A stretch of DNA of 64,000 nucleotides from Bacteroidales bacterium (GCA_017549145.1 JAFYVM010000015.1:1-64000); one strand, 5' to 3'; positions 45,297 through 55,817 are shown, numbered from the stretch's first letter. Translations and numbers: made by a program. Notes: generated by a model not told the origin, from the letters alone.

Positions 45297-48200
45297 TTAG
45301 AAAGTAATATTTATTCCTCCGGAAAGTGTCCTTACTGGAGAATTTACAGCATAATTCGTCGTTCCGTTAAAGCTGTATCTAGGGTCTAGTCCCTTCCTCG
45401 CGGACACATAAAAGATGTTATCGCAAAGAAGATAGAGTCTAAGGCGGCTCAGCTTAAGTTTATCTGTCACCTTCTGTGGGAAAGTGTATCCGATCTGGGC
45501 ACTCTGGAAATTTAGATAACTGCCATCTGTCAGGAATCTGTCAGACTGAGCGGATATATTCTCATCAAGATATTGAAAACGTGGAACAGAGGTATTCTGA
45601 TTTGTTGAAGACCAGGCATTCAGCATATCAACATGTATATTTGAGCCTGTAGAAGTACCCGGAGGAGTCATCACAGCAGCATAACCGGAATCATACACCA
45701 GCCCCCCGACAGAATAAGAAAATTGCGCTGAAATATCCACTCCATAGAACGACAGAGAGGTACCGAAACCGCCATAAATCAGAGGTGTCGGATCTCCGCA
45801 GAGATAATCTGTAGCCTCGGAATAAGCAGTTGTAGTGACAGTAGCCCCATTCTCCTCCTTATACCACATAGGAAGGCCTGTATCGGCCTCTACTCCCGCA
45901 TATCTAGGCATATAGAATGTATATATCGGCAGTCCTTCGCCATAGTATCGGCCACCGCTCTGATAACCGGCATAGCCATCTACCTCCATCTTCTTATGCT
46001 CATCCGGAAGCATTGTGATCTTATTGGTATAATGTGTCAGATTCGCATTAACTCCCCACTGAACATCTTTTGTCTTTACTGGAAAAGCATTCAGGCTAAC
46101 CTCAATACCAGAATTCCGCATATCACCGATATTGTCATAGTAACCACTATAGCCCAACGACAACGGAACGTTGAAGAAGAACAGCATATCAGAAGTCTTC
46201 CTATAGAAATATTCCACCGATCCAGCCAGTCGACCAGCCAAGAGGTCAAAATCAACTCCAAGATTAAAGTTCAGATTTGTCTCCCAGGTAATGTCCGGAT
46301 TACCCTTTGAGCGAAATGCCACAGCTACATTTCCCTCATTATTCGAGATCTCGTATGTATCCGTATACAGATAATCCGGAATACCATCATTACCCTGAGA
46401 GCCCACAGAAGCCTTCAGCTTGAGCATATCGACCCATGAAGCCTCGAACCATGGTTCACGATCAATAAGCCATCCTGCGCCAGCAGACCAGAAGTTTCCC
46501 CAGCGGTGATCCTTATGAAATCTTGACGAAGCATCTCGTCTGAATGATCCGCTCACAAACACCTTGTCTGCATAATCATACTGGGCACGTATGAAATATC
46601 CCTCATTATTGTACTCAGAAAGCGAAGAGGAAGCCTGCTGGCCATCAATCACAGCTCCACCCAGTTCAAGATTCACATCTGAAAACATCTTGGTCTTATA
46701 ACCTGAGACCGAGGTCGAATTCCTGTTATAAGTCTCATGGCCAATCAGCAGATCCAGATTATGCACGCCAGCGAAAGTCCTGTTATATGAAAGCAGCTGC
46801 TGGAGATTCACATAAAACTGCCTCTCATGCTCTTTGTACAAGGTTCCTCCATTTGTTGCAAACTGACCATAGTACATATTATTCATACTCGTATGGCGCA
46901 CCCCATCAACTCCGACACCTGCATTCAGCACAAACTTGAAATTCTTAAGAAACCTCACCTCAGTAAAGGCAGTGGCAGTAAAAGCATTGCCATCAGAACT
47001 ATTCTTATCCAAAGTCACCAACCTGAGAGCATTAGCATTAGGCGCTTTAGGACGCACCATTCCGGCATTCTTTCCATCGCCGAAATCATACATCTGCAAT
47101 CCTCTCTCATCCCGCATTATATTTCCATTAGCATCTCGGATATAAACAGGATAGATCGGAGCCATTGACGCTGCAAATCCGAACACATTTCCAACCGAGC
47201 CGGCACTTCCCTCCTCGCTATTTCCATTATTGTAATTATAGTTGGTGTAGGAAACGTTTGCACCAAGCTTCAGCCACTCTTTCGCCTGAAAATCTGCCTT
47301 TAAACGAGCCGTATAGCGATACATGTCAGCGTCTGAGATAATGCCCTTATTATTCAGGTATCCGAACGAAGCTAAAAATGACGCCTTATCAACCCCTCCG
47401 GCGACACTTACATTGTACTCCTGCCTGAGCGACTGACGATATGCCTCTGACATCCAATCATCTGGAGTAACCAGATAATCCTTGCCGTTATAATTGACAA
47501 CATTTCCCAGAGTTGCATCAGGATTTACCCTTCCGTCAGGACCTATGAAAGACTCACCATCAGGAATTCTGAACACCTGATAGCCCAAGCCTCCATCACG
47601 CACCGGACCAGCAACACGGACTGACGCCAAATCATACGCATCCTGCGGAGAAAGCCCCTGCTTATTGACATAATAATTATACAAGGCCTTATAATGCATC
47701 TCATAATATTGAGCAGGATCAGAAATCACCTCATAATTCTGCAAAGCCTTCGTATTCCATCCCCATTTTGCATCCAGGCTGACGGTCGCTCCACTTCCTC
47801 GTGCTCTTTTTGTCGTAATCATTATAACGCCATTGGCACCTCGGGCGCCATACAAGGCATTAGAAGCGGCATCCTTAAGCACAGTCATTGACTCAATGTC
47901 TGCAGGATTCAGATTATTAAGATCTCCTGAGTATGGGACTCCGTCCACCACATAAAGAGGTTCCTTATCAACCGAACTGGAGATAGTACCAATTCCTCTG
48001 ATTCGAATGGAAGGTGACGAATCCAGACTGCCACTGGATGTACTCATCTGCACACCGGCAACAACGCCTTCAAGAGCTCTGGTAACATCCGAAGACTGCA
48101 CTCTGGCGATATCTGACTCTCCGACCACTGCAGCCGAACCTGTAAACGACTCCTTAGTCGAAGTTCCGAATGCCACTACAATCGTTTCCTGCAGCATCTC

Positions 48201-48497
48201 GGTGTCTGGGGACAGACTCACAGAAAGAAAAGAACGGTTATCAACCGGAATCTCCTTCTCAACATATCCGATACATGTAAACACCAGCACGCCATCACCA
48301 GGTGCCATAATAGAATAATGCCCCTGATCATCAGCACTTGCTCCCTTCATGGTTCCCTTTACATGAACCGAAACAAAAGGAATTGCCGAACCATCAGAGG
48401 CATCTGAAACATTGCCGGTCACATTAATGTCCTGACCATAGGCCACAACAGACAACAGAACCGACAAAGCAGCAAACAAAATTCTGCCCGTTTTCAT
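45297..48497 (-). CDS. SusC/RagA TonB-linked outer-membrane transporter (locus 2)
   Basis: A 1066-residue SusC with signal MKTGRILFAALSVLLSVVAYGQ. It is strongly similar along its length to the locus 1 SusC (same TonB-box-like segment, plug signature and many barrel strands, e.g. SQGNDGIPDYLYTDTYEI against SQGNDNISDMLYTDMYAI). This indicates a tandem duplication of the SusC/SusD pair. Codon use is less biased than in locus 1, suggesting lower expression. No consensus promoter is seen in the 115 bp upstream. Confidence 0.94.
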   Translation of the reverse strand: MKTGRILFAALSVLLSVVAYGQDINVTGNVSDASDGSAIPFVSVHVKGTMKGASADDQGHYSIMAPGDGVLVFTCIGYVEKEIPVDNRSFLSVSLSPDTEMLQETIVVAFGTSTKESFTGSAAVVGESDIARVQSSDVTRALEGVVAGVQMSTSSGSLDSSPSIRIRGIGTISSSVDKEPLYVVDGVPYSGDLNNLNPADIESMTVLKDAASNALYGARGANGVIMITTKRARGSGATVSLDAKWGWNTKALQNYEVISDPAQYYEMHYKALYNYYVNKQGLSPQDAYDLASVRVAGPVRDGGLGYQVFRIPDGESFIGPDGRVNPDATLGNVVNYNGKDYLVTPDDWMSEAYRQSLRQEYNVSVAGGVDKASFLASFGYLNNKGIISDADMYRYTARLKADFQAKEWLKLGANVSYTNYNYNNGNSEEGSAGSVGNVFGFAASMAPIYPVYIRDANGNIMRDERGLQMYDFGDGKNAGMVRPKAPNANALRLVTLDKNSSDGNAFTATAFTEVRFLKNFKFVLNAGVGVDGVRHTSMNNMYYGQFATNGGTLYKEHERQFYVNLQQLLSYNRTFAGVHNLDLLIGHETYNRNSTSVSGYKTKMFSDVNLELGGAVIDGQQASSSLSEYNNEGYFIRAQYDYADKVFVSGSFRRDASSRFHKDHRWGNFWSAGAGWLIDREPWFEASWVDMLKLKASVGSQGNDGIPDYLYTDTYEISNNEGNVAVAFRSKGNPDITWETNLNFNLGVDFDLLAGRLAGSVEYFYRKTSDMLFFFNVPLSLGYSGYYDNIGDMRNSGIEVSLNAFPVKTKDVQWGVNANLTHYTNKITMLPDEHKKMEVDGYAGYQSGGRYYGEGLPIYTFYMPRYAGVEADTGLPMWYKEENGATVTTTAYSEATDYLCGDPTPLIYGGFGTSLSFYGVDISAQFSYSVGGLVYDSGYAAVMTPPGTSTGSNIHVDMLNAWSSTNQNTSVPRFQYLDENISAQSDRFLTDGSYLNFQSAQIGYTFPQKVTDKLKLSRLRLYLLCDNIFYVSARKGLDPRYSFNGTTNYAVNSPVRTLSGGINITF

Positions 48498-48555
48498 AAA
48501 CGTTTCCTTTAACCATTAATAATTAATCACTACCGGAAACGCGCAAAAACAAAAT

Positions 48556-48582
48556 CCGCACCTCTTCGATGAAGAGATGCGG
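48556..48582 (-). terminator. Terminator after DUF4302 gene
   Basis: CCGCACCTCTTC-GAT-GAAGAGATGCGG forms a 12-bp stem with one mismatch. On the minus strand it is followed by ATTTTGTTTTTG. It ends the third SusC/SusD transcript before the locus 2 SusC. Confidence 0.75.
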
Positions 48583-48612
48583 AAATTGAAATATTATCTA
48601 AGTATTATATTC

Positions 48613-49971
48613 TTAGTTATTGAAAGGATACAATGTCTGAGTTGGGATCAACTTGATTGTATTGTTAGGATTAGCATCCTCTGTAAGGACGAGGTATGAA
48701 GGATTCTTAGGATTATCCGCAGTAATTGTAAATATTCTAGGTGAGCTATATCCCAATACATTAAGGAGGTATGAGAATTTAGCATTGTTGTGATACCAAA
48801 CGCCATCACCGCCACCGTCCATTGCAAACTGCATAGCAATCTTATCGTCTCCTGAAAGCTGGTAAGCCATATAGAGACCACCCTTATAGTTTGCAGAACC
48901 TGTTGTAGTATAGAAGTTGAATCCCCATTTACCATACAATGAGCTACCCAAATAAGCTACAAGAAGCTGCTCTCCGATTCCAGCGAGGGCTGTCTTAACT
49001 GGATCCCAGTATGTCTTACCAAAGCTACCGAGATTGCTGTAAGTGAAGTACCAATCCTGAAGAACAAGCATCTGATTAAGCGGCGGAATTACCTGGCTGA
49101 TAACAACCTTACCATCCTCAGTTGAAAGTGTACCGTTCTCAGCGTTGTAAACAAGGCTATTGTAAGTTACACCATCAATTACAACTGGAGTGTAGAAATC
49201 AACACCGTCTGGAGTGTAGCAGAAAGCTGTAGCGCCCTCGAATGTCTCTGTAATAGGCTCTACAACCTCGCCCTCACCTTCTGCAGGGACCTCACCCTCT
49301 GCAGGGACTTCACCTTCAACCGGAGCCTGACCTACTACTACAGTGTATGCATACTCGAAACGATTGTTGCTAAGAGAGCACTCACCCTCAATCTCACCAA
49401 TAGTCATCTTATATGCAGGAGCCTTCATGCCAGCCTGTACTGCGTTACATGCAGCAAGGTATGTTGCTGGGTCACCAGTGAATTTAACAAGCTTAAGGGC
49501 ATTACCTGATCTTCTACCTTTCAAGTAAATCTCAGAAGCATCATCATTCTTACCTACAAGACGGAACTCGTAGTCACCATGAAGAGCCTCGTAATCGCTT
49601 ACGTTAGGAGTAGCGAAATAGTGAAGGTACTCATTGTATGTATCGAATGCGAGAACCGGACCATCATCTGGAGTCATCTTGTAAAGAGTAGTTATAGACT
49701 TAGTCACATCATCAGCAAGCTGGAACCATGCTGTTACGTCGTCCTGAGTGAACTTCAAAACGTAAGCATATCCACCATAAGACTGCTCTTCCTCTGCATA
49801 ATACTGAAGAAGCCATCCCTCTTCATTTGATGAGAGAATAGAACGATACTCCTCAAGATAAGCATCCATTCTCTCTGCTGGAGTCTTGTCAAAGATCTCC
49901 TTCTCTTCCATAAGACATGACGTAAACGCCAAGCTCATGACAGCAAGCAGGATTAAATATATCTTTTTCAT
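48613..49971 (-). CDS. DUF4302 family surface lipoprotein
   Basis: A 452-residue lipoprotein (SLAFTSCLMEEKEIFD). The opening KTPAERMDAYLEEYRSILSS followed by EEGWLLQYY matches the DUF4302 family of Bacteroidota, which sits beside Mx1-type zinc peptidases and SusC/SusD. About residues 218-236 contain tandem EGEVPA repeats encoded by a short tandem DNA repeat. The function is unknown. It is the last gene of the third leftward locus, 14 bp after the metallopeptidase gene. Confidence 0.85.
   Translation of the reverse strand: MKKIYLILLAVMSLAFTSCLMEEKEIFDKTPAERMDAYLEEYRSILSSNEEGWLLQYYAEEEQSYGGYAYVLKFTQDDVTAWFQLADDVTKSITTLYKMTPDDGPVLAFDTYNEYLHYFATPNVSDYEALHGDYEFRLVGKNDDASEIYLKGRRSGNALKLVKFTGDPATYLAACNAVQAGMKAPAYKMTIGEIEGECSLSNNRFEYAYTVVVGQAPVEGEVPAEGEVPAEGEGEVVEPITETFEGATAFCYTPDGVDFYTPVVIDGVTYNSLVYNAENGTLSTEDGKVVISQVIPPLNQMLVLQDWYFTYSNLGSFGKTYWDPVKTALAGIGEQLLVAYLGSSLYGKWGFNFYTTTGSANYKGGLYMAYQLSGDDKIAMQFAMDGGGDGVWYHNNAKFSYLLNVLGYSSPRIFTITADNPKNPSYLVLTEDANPNNTIKLIPTQTLYPFNN
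49275..49320 (-). repeat. Tandem repeat inside DUF4302 gene
   Basis: Near-identical 18-bp units (minus strand GAGGGTGAAGTCCCTGCA-like) coding for EGEVPA units. They lie in a predicted linker. Unit number could vary by slippage. Confidence 0.75.
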
Positions 49972-49985
49972 AATCTTTCTCCGTT

Positions 49986-50861
49986 TTAGTTAAGGGTTTC
50001 CAAATCAAGTGTGGTAATCTGTGCCTGACGTGCCTGGATATTGTCTCTAAGCTCGTTAAGATCGATGTTCCAAGATGTAAGCATATAGTTGTATACAATC
50101 TCGAACTTTGCATTGATCTTGTCAGCACCTGCACCTGCATTCTTAATAACGTTTGCCCAGTACTCTGGAGTATTGGTAACGTAGATTGAAAGAAGCTCTA
50201 CGAAGTCCTCACCAGCCTCTGATGAAGCATAAGCGCTGATAAATCCATTCTGCTGAGCCTCAGCGTCATTCTCCCATGCATCGCTCCAAGTGTCTGTTAC
50301 ATAATCAGGACCAGAAATTGCGTTGAAGTCTGTTGAATAAGGCTTAGTCTGGTTCAAGATATGTGCAAACTCATGGTGCATAGTCTTGAAGTAGTATTCG
50401 TTGAGGTAATCAGGATCAATACGCATTTCATTAACGAAATACATTGTAATCTTAAGACCACCCTCAGCTGTACCGAGGACAAATGTTCCGTTGTTACGGT
50501 ATGCACCAGAACCTACAAGGTGGATCATCTTAGGATAGTAGCTCTTGATGAACTCCTTGCTGCCAGTGATATCATCATAAGGCTCGAAGCAAAGGAACTT
50601 CATAAGCTTAGCCATCTTGATTGAGTTCTCATATGTTGCAGGAACAAGCCAGTAGTTAAAATCAGACTCGTTCTTCTCCATACGATACTTGAACATAATG
50701 TTATATGGCTCGATGTAGTTAGTTACTAGCCACTGATCGAACTCGTTCTGGTTAACTTTTGAATCAAGAATCTGACTATCTGGATCCAATGGCTTCTCCT
50801 GACAAGACGCCGCAAGTACTGCCAAAGCAGCAATTGCCAAATATTTTATATACTTTTTCAT
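49986..50861 (-). CDS. Putative zinc-binding metallopeptidase lipoprotein (Peptidase_Mx1 type)
   Basis: A 291-residue lipoprotein (VLAASCQEKPLDPDS) with a zincin motif HHEFAHILNQ. It begins the family pattern FDQWLVTNYIEPYNIMFKYRME and ends with ELRDNIQARQAQI. Such proteins occur beside DUF4302 and SusC/SusD in many Bacteroidota and are predicted surface metallopeptidases; substrate unproven. It lies between the third SusD and the DUF4302 gene in one leftward transcript. Confidence 0.85.
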   Translation of the reverse strand: MKKYIKYLAIAALAVLAASCQEKPLDPDSQILDSKVNQNEFDQWLVTNYIEPYNIMFKYRMEKNESDFNYWLVPATYENSIKMAKLMKFLCFEPYDDITGSKEFIKSYYPKMIHLVGSGAYRNNGTFVLGTAEGGLKITMYFVNEMRIDPDYLNEYYFKTMHHEFAHILNQTKPYSTDFNAISGPDYVTDTWSDAWENDAEAQQNGFISAYASSEAGEDFVELLSIYVTNTPEYWANVIKNAGAGADKINAKFEIVYNYMLTSWNIDLNELRDNIQARQAQITTLDLETLN

Positions 50862-50884
50862 ATAAATTCAATTTAACTGGTCCA

Positions 50885-52489
50885 TTATCTAGGGTTAGGT
50901 TTAAGACCTGCTGTGATCACATCCTTAGGAAGCTGAAGAGCGCGTCTTTCGTCGTCCTTAGTAAGTCTGTCTGTAGTCTCAAGTACCGCAAGAGTAGTTC
51001 CAAGAACACGTCTTGTGATTTCAATACCATAACGCTTAACGTCAAACCATCTCATACCCATCATATAGAACTCAACACGACGGATGTAAAGGATTGCGTG
51101 AAGATAAGCCTCAAGGTCGCTACCCTCTTCTACTGTAAGGAGAACTGGATTAAGTCTCTTCTTAGGTGTAGGAGCGTCATCCGCATAGTACTCCATGCCA
51201 GCTACCCAAGCCTTAATTGACTCATCAGAAAGAACTGGTGTTGAACATCTAGCAGGATTAAGAGTGTTGGCAGTCCAAAGGTTCATATCTGCAAGAGCAA
51301 GCTCAAACTGTCCAGTCAAGATGTAAGCCTCTGCTCTGTTAAGAAGTGCCTCCTCTGCAGTAAGAGCAGCATAAAGCGTTCTAGCATATCCGATCTGTGC
51401 AACTGGGTCAGTATACTCAAACAAGTAGTTGAGACGTGGGAAGATAGTCTTATCAAAACCTGTTGCTACGTAAACGTAAGGTGTAAGCTTATACATGTTA
51501 CCATAAGTGTAGCTACCTGTTGCTGGAGCATATGCACCCCATGGAGCCTGGTTAAGAAGCTCAGTCTGCATCAACATGTTACCTGAAGAGATTCTAGCCT
51601 CAACCATATATGGTCCGAAAACAACACCAAGATAAGAATAAGCAGTCTGAAGAAGGAAGTTATTCTTTGCTGCAGTGCTATTGTACTGAGGTCCTACAAC
51701 CTTAAGATCCTTTGGATATGCCTTAAGTGTCTCATAGTCTCTGAGGAGCTCATTTGGAGCTGAACCCAAAGCCTTAGATGCACACTCAATACACTTGTCC
51801 CACTTACCATAGTTAAGGTAGAAACGTGAAGCGAATGTATAAGCAGCCTTCTCATTGAAGTGATACTTAGGAACGCTGTAGAATGCATCGCTTACAAGAG
51901 GAAGTCCTCTTTCAAGGTCTTTCTCGATAAGCTCATAAACCTTAGCAACTGTTCCACGCTGATACTTAGGATTAAGCTGAGTCTCTGGTCCCTCCATATA
52001 AGGAATACCAAGGTCTGTTTCTGCAGTTGCAGGGTTGTACGCTTTACAGAATACACTTGCAAGGATATAGTGATTGTAAGCACGGCAAAGGAGAGCCTCA
52101 CCAAGAGAAGCCTTAAGCATAGGTGTATCTGCACCCATCTCCTCAATAGCTACGATAGCCTGGTTAGCATTTGTGATAGCACCGTAAAGTGCACCCCATA
52201 CAGACTTTGGATCCTCATTATCACTCTCTGTAACCTCTTCCCACTTATACATCTGAGAGTATACTCTCTCTGAATAAGGAGATGCCTTGAATTCATCCAC
52301 GTTATCAGATGACATCTCAGTAAGCATGATATATGCATTCTCTGGATATGCACTTACAAGAAGCTTCTCCACCTTTTCCTCGGTGTCGACCTCAGCTCGA
52401 TTGTCAGGCATAACATCCAGCCACTTGTTGCAGGATGTCAGCGCAAACGCGAGCGACAGCATCGAAAGGGTTATATTTTTAATTTTCAT
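50885..52489 (-). CDS. SusD/RagB family outer-membrane lipoprotein (locus 3)
   Basis: About 534 residues; the MKIKNITLSM start gives a proper signal with Cys in FALTSCNKWLDVMPDNRAE, the classic SusD N-terminus. SusD blocks are LGEALLCRAYNHYILASVFCKAYNP, LLNRAEAYILTGQF and a C-terminal YIRRVEFYMMGMRWFDVKRYG. It is not close to the two locus 1/2 SusDs. It ends with TAG. It probably binds the ligand for the SusC upstream. Confidence 0.93.
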   Translation of the reverse strand: MKIKNITLSMLSLAFALTSCNKWLDVMPDNRAEVDTEEKVEKLLVSAYPENAYIMLTEMSSDNVDEFKASPYSERVYSQMYKWEEVTESDNEDPKSVWGALYGAITNANQAIVAIEEMGADTPMLKASLGEALLCRAYNHYILASVFCKAYNPATAETDLGIPYMEGPETQLNPKYQRGTVAKVYELIEKDLERGLPLVSDAFYSVPKYHFNEKAAYTFASRFYLNYGKWDKCIECASKALGSAPNELLRDYETLKAYPKDLKVVGPQYNSTAAKNNFLLQTAYSYLGVVFGPYMVEARISSGNMLMQTELLNQAPWGAYAPATGSYTYGNMYKLTPYVYVATGFDKTIFPRLNYLFEYTDPVAQIGYARTLYAALTAEEALLNRAEAYILTGQFELALADMNLWTANTLNPARCSTPVLSDESIKAWVAGMEYYADDAPTPKKRLNPVLLTVEEGSDLEAYLHAILYIRRVEFYMMGMRWFDVKRYGIEITRRVLGTTLAVLETTDRLTKDDERRALQLPKDVITAGLKPNPR

Positions 52490-52508
52490 AATCTCTAGTT
52501 TTAAAGGT

Positions 52509-55500
52509 TTACAAACCAATTCTCAATGTAACTGTGAACTGCTTAGGAAGCGGAGTAGCAACACCACCAGTGTTGAAGAACTCTGGATCCTGTCCGTTCA
52601 ACTTCTTGTCAGCGTAAAGAAGAGCAAGGTTAGTTCCCTGAACTTTGAGAGAGAGGGAGTTCATCTTCATAGCCTTAACCCACTTCTGAGGGAAGTCGTA
52701 GCTAAGTGAAACCTCTTTCAAACGGATGAAGTCACCCTTTGCAATACGTGCTGTAGAGTAGTTGTAAGCATTGTATGCGTATGAGAGGTTACCATCAAGA
52801 TAGTTCTGCATTCTTGAAGAAATTACAGGAATGTCTGTGTACTTCTCGTCTCCTGGAACTACCCAACGGTTCTTGAACTCCTTAGGCATTGCAGTAAGGT
52901 CGCTGTAAGAGCTCTTGAACACTGGATCCATACGTACGATGTTACCGAATGAATAAGTAAGGAATACGTTAAGTTTGAATCCGTAGAATGAGAATGTGTT
53001 ACCGAATGAACCGAAGTCAGTTGGGTCTGCTGAACCTGAATACTCGAGGAAGTCGATATTGTCACGTTCCTGGAAGTAGATACCAGTTGTAGTTACGTTT
53101 CCACTCTGATCAAGGAATGTAGGAATACCCTCTTCGTTCAAGCCCTTGAAAGGAATTGAGAAGATTGAACGTACTGGATAACCCTGGAGTGCGAAACCTG
53201 TACCTGCTACGAGGTCAATTACGCGCTGCTGGTTCTCGAGTGAAGTAACCTTATTCTGTGCGTGTGAATAAATGAAGTCAGTAGTCCACTTGAAGTTCTT
53301 CTTGTTGATGTTCACAGTAGAGAGTGTAAGCTCAACTCCTGAAGACTCCATTGATGCAACGTTACCAAGCTTAGTAACCTGACCACCGATACCCTGAGTA
53401 GTAACAGGACCGATGAGGTCGTAGTTGTTACGCTTGTACCAGTCAGCCTCGATGTTAAGTCTGTTATCGAAGAGACCGATTGCAGCACCGATGTTAAGCT
53501 CGTGCTTCTTCTCGTAAGTAAGCTCACCATTCTCGAGGTCAGAAACGTAGAGTGCTGACTCACCATCACCTGCGTTTGGACGCCATGGGTTAGTTGATCT
53601 GATGACAACGCGTGAGTTAGTTACGCTAGCTGGACCACGGTCAGCTGTAAGTGAGTAAGATGCCTTAAGTGAAAGGTGTGAAACTGTTGGCCATGCATCC
53701 TTCATCCACTCTTCCTCGTGAATGTTCCATGCACCTGAAACGTTCCATGTAGGGAGCCAACGAGCTGAAGTAGTCTTACCGAGGCGGTTTGTACCCTCGT
53801 AACGGATAGTACCGTTGATTGTATAACGTCCCTTATATGAATAAGTACCGTTTGCAAAGAAAGCGACACTACGTGTCAATGCGTTAAGCATAGAGTAATA
53901 CTGAGTATTCTCCTCAGCACCCTTCTTGAACACCTCGTAAGCATAACGAGGAACCTCACCCATAGCGTACTGGAGACCCCAACCACGGAACCAAGTCTGA
54001 CGACGCTGTACCTGATTAAGCTCCATACCACCGAAGATGTTCATGATGTGACCACCAGTGAATTCCTTGTTGTACTGACCTGTAGCACGGAAGTCATAAG
54101 AAAGCATGCTGAAGTCAGTTCTCTCGTAGATACCTCCGTCAGGAAGCACTGTGATTGGAACTGCGTAAGGATTATCAGGATCAGTATAAAGGAATGGGTT
54201 GTTATCACGGATTGTTGTAGTTGGCATTGCTCTATAAGCCATAGCCTGGTTAGAGTAATCTGTGATAGTGTGCTGCTGAGCAGTAGAAGAATACTTCACA
54301 GAACCGAGAGCTGAGAACTCAAGACCAGCGATTGGCTTAAGCTTGAACTCGCCCTGGAACTTAAGGTCAACTACGTCAAAGTCCATGTAGTTGTTCTCAA
54401 GCTCGTGCATGATGTTGAAGTCTGTGTAGTTTCTCTTGTAGAACTCGTTAGGATCGAGTACACGTGAAGTGTTCAACGCATAAGAGTATGGGTTGATATC
54501 GAAGTCACGAGTAACCTCACCACGTACAACGTCAGTACCAGAAGCAAGTGTTCCTGGAGCTTTCTGCTTACGATATGATGCACTAGCGATCATATTGAAA
54601 GAAAGTCTCTTAAAGATGTTGTAGTTTGCATTGAGGTTTGCAGTATAACGATTTACACCGCTCTGCTTAGCCCAACCTGGATCGAGCATTGCTGAGATTG
54701 ATGCATAGTACTGCGACTTGTCATTACCTGAAGAAAGGCTGACAGAGTGGTTCTGTGAAAGAGCGTTGCTGAAGAGCAAGTCAAACCAGTCTGTGTTACG
54801 GTACTCAGCCTCACGGAGGTAAGCATTACGAGCTGCCTCAGTGTTAGCAAGCTGACCAGAAGTGATAAGATTGTACATCTTACCATAGACACCGCTCTGG
54901 CTTGAGTTAGGAACGCTTGAATAGTTAAGCCATCCCTTCTGCTCGAGCTCACGATAGATACTCATCTGCTCCTGTGAGTTCATGATGTTGAACTGGCCGT
55001 AAGAAGGAACAAGACGTGTTGTGAACTCACCTGTATAGCTGATACGGCTGCGGCCTGCTGAACCCTTCTTAGTAGTTACAACGATCACACCGGCCATCGC
55101 GCGCGCACCATATATAGATGTTGCAGAACCGTCCTTGAGAATCTGGAAGCTCTCGATGTCATCAGAGTTCAAACCAGCAATTGCAGAAGAGATCAAAGTT
55201 GTTGCGTCTCCAGAAGAAAGCTGGTCTGCGTCAACCTCGACAACGTCCTCCATAATTACACCGTCAACGACCCAAAGTGGCTTAGAGCTACCGTAGATAG
55301 ACGTAGCACCACGAACGCGGATCTTAGGTGCGGTACCGAATGTACCAGATACGTTCTGAACAGAGACTCCTGATGCACGACCCTCGAGGGCACGGCTAAT
55401 TTCAGGAACACCGTCCAATTTTGCTTTGTCACCTTCTACCTTAGCTGTCGAACCAGTAAATAGACGTTTGTCCATTTTCTGCATACCTGTTACGACTACA

Positions 55501-55817
55501 CCTTCAAGATAGGTGGCATCCTCTTTCATCACAATGTGAAGAGGTTCAGTCGACACCTTTGCGGAAGCAGTGCTCATACCGAGGAAGGTTACAATAATCT
55601 CCTTCGCATCAGCTGGAACAGCCTTGATTCCGAATTTACCCTCTGCATCGGTGATAGTACCGATGGTAGTTCCATTGACAAGCACGTAGGCTCCTGCTAC
55701 GGGCTGTCCGTCGCTCTCAGCCACAACCTTACCTGTTACAGTAATAGTATTCTGAGCAAGAGCGAAGCCGATACTCGCAAAGAGTAGGGCGACCATCAAC
55801 AATAAGTTTCTTTTCAT
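52509..55817 (-). CDS. SusC/RagA TonB-linked outer-membrane transporter (locus 3)
   Basis: A 1102-residue transporter with signal MKRNLLLMVALLFASIGFALAQ. It has the CarboxypepD-like domain (TVTGKVVAESDGQPVAGAYVLV), TonB-box-like LEGVVVTGMQKMDKRLFTGS, the plug signature QILKDGSATSIYGARAMAGV, and barrel C-terminus FTVTLRIGL. It differs from the other two SusCs and is written in highly biased codons, so it is probably strongly expressed. Partner SusD follows with a 19-bp gap. Confidence 0.95.
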   Translation of the reverse strand: MKRNLLLMVALLFASIGFALAQNTITVTGKVVAESDGQPVAGAYVLVNGTTIGTITDAEGKFGIKAVPADAKEIIVTFLGMSTASAKVSTEPLHIVMKEDATYLEGVVVTGMQKMDKRLFTGSTAKVEGDKAKLDGVPEISRALEGRASGVSVQNVSGTFGTAPKIRVRGATSIYGSSKPLWVVDGVIMEDVVEVDADQLSSGDATTLISSAIAGLNSDDIESFQILKDGSATSIYGARAMAGVIVVTTKKGSAGRSRISYTGEFTTRLVPSYGQFNIMNSQEQMSIYRELEQKGWLNYSSVPNSSQSGVYGKMYNLITSGQLANTEAARNAYLREAEYRNTDWFDLLFSNALSQNHSVSLSSGNDKSQYYASISAMLDPGWAKQSGVNRYTANLNANYNIFKRLSFNMIASASYRKQKAPGTLASGTDVVRGEVTRDFDINPYSYALNTSRVLDPNEFYKRNYTDFNIMHELENNYMDFDVVDLKFQGEFKLKPIAGLEFSALGSVKYSSTAQQHTITDYSNQAMAYRAMPTTTIRDNNPFLYTDPDNPYAVPITVLPDGGIYERTDFSMLSYDFRATGQYNKEFTGGHIMNIFGGMELNQVQRRQTWFRGWGLQYAMGEVPRYAYEVFKKGAEENTQYYSMLNALTRSVAFFANGTYSYKGRYTINGTIRYEGTNRLGKTTSARWLPTWNVSGAWNIHEEEWMKDAWPTVSHLSLKASYSLTADRGPASVTNSRVVIRSTNPWRPNAGDGESALYVSDLENGELTYEKKHELNIGAAIGLFDNRLNIEADWYKRNNYDLIGPVTTQGIGGQVTKLGNVASMESSGVELTLSTVNINKKNFKWTTDFIYSHAQNKVTSLENQQRVIDLVAGTGFALQGYPVRSIFSIPFKGLNEEGIPTFLDQSGNVTTTGIYFQERDNIDFLEYSGSADPTDFGSFGNTFSFYGFKLNVFLTYSFGNIVRMDPVFKSSYSDLTAMPKEFKNRWVVPGDEKYTDIPVISSRMQNYLDGNLSYAYNAYNYSTARIAKGDFIRLKEVSLSYDFPQKWVKAMKMNSLSLKVQGTNLALLYADKKLNGQDPEFFNTGGVATPLPKQFTVTLRIGL

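Noticed and set aside
40180-48497. Direct repeats between 40-43 kb and 45-48 kb as a mobile or composite element
   Set aside because: The similarity follows the SusC and SusD coding sequences and is explained by gene duplication; no transposase or terminal repeats flank it.
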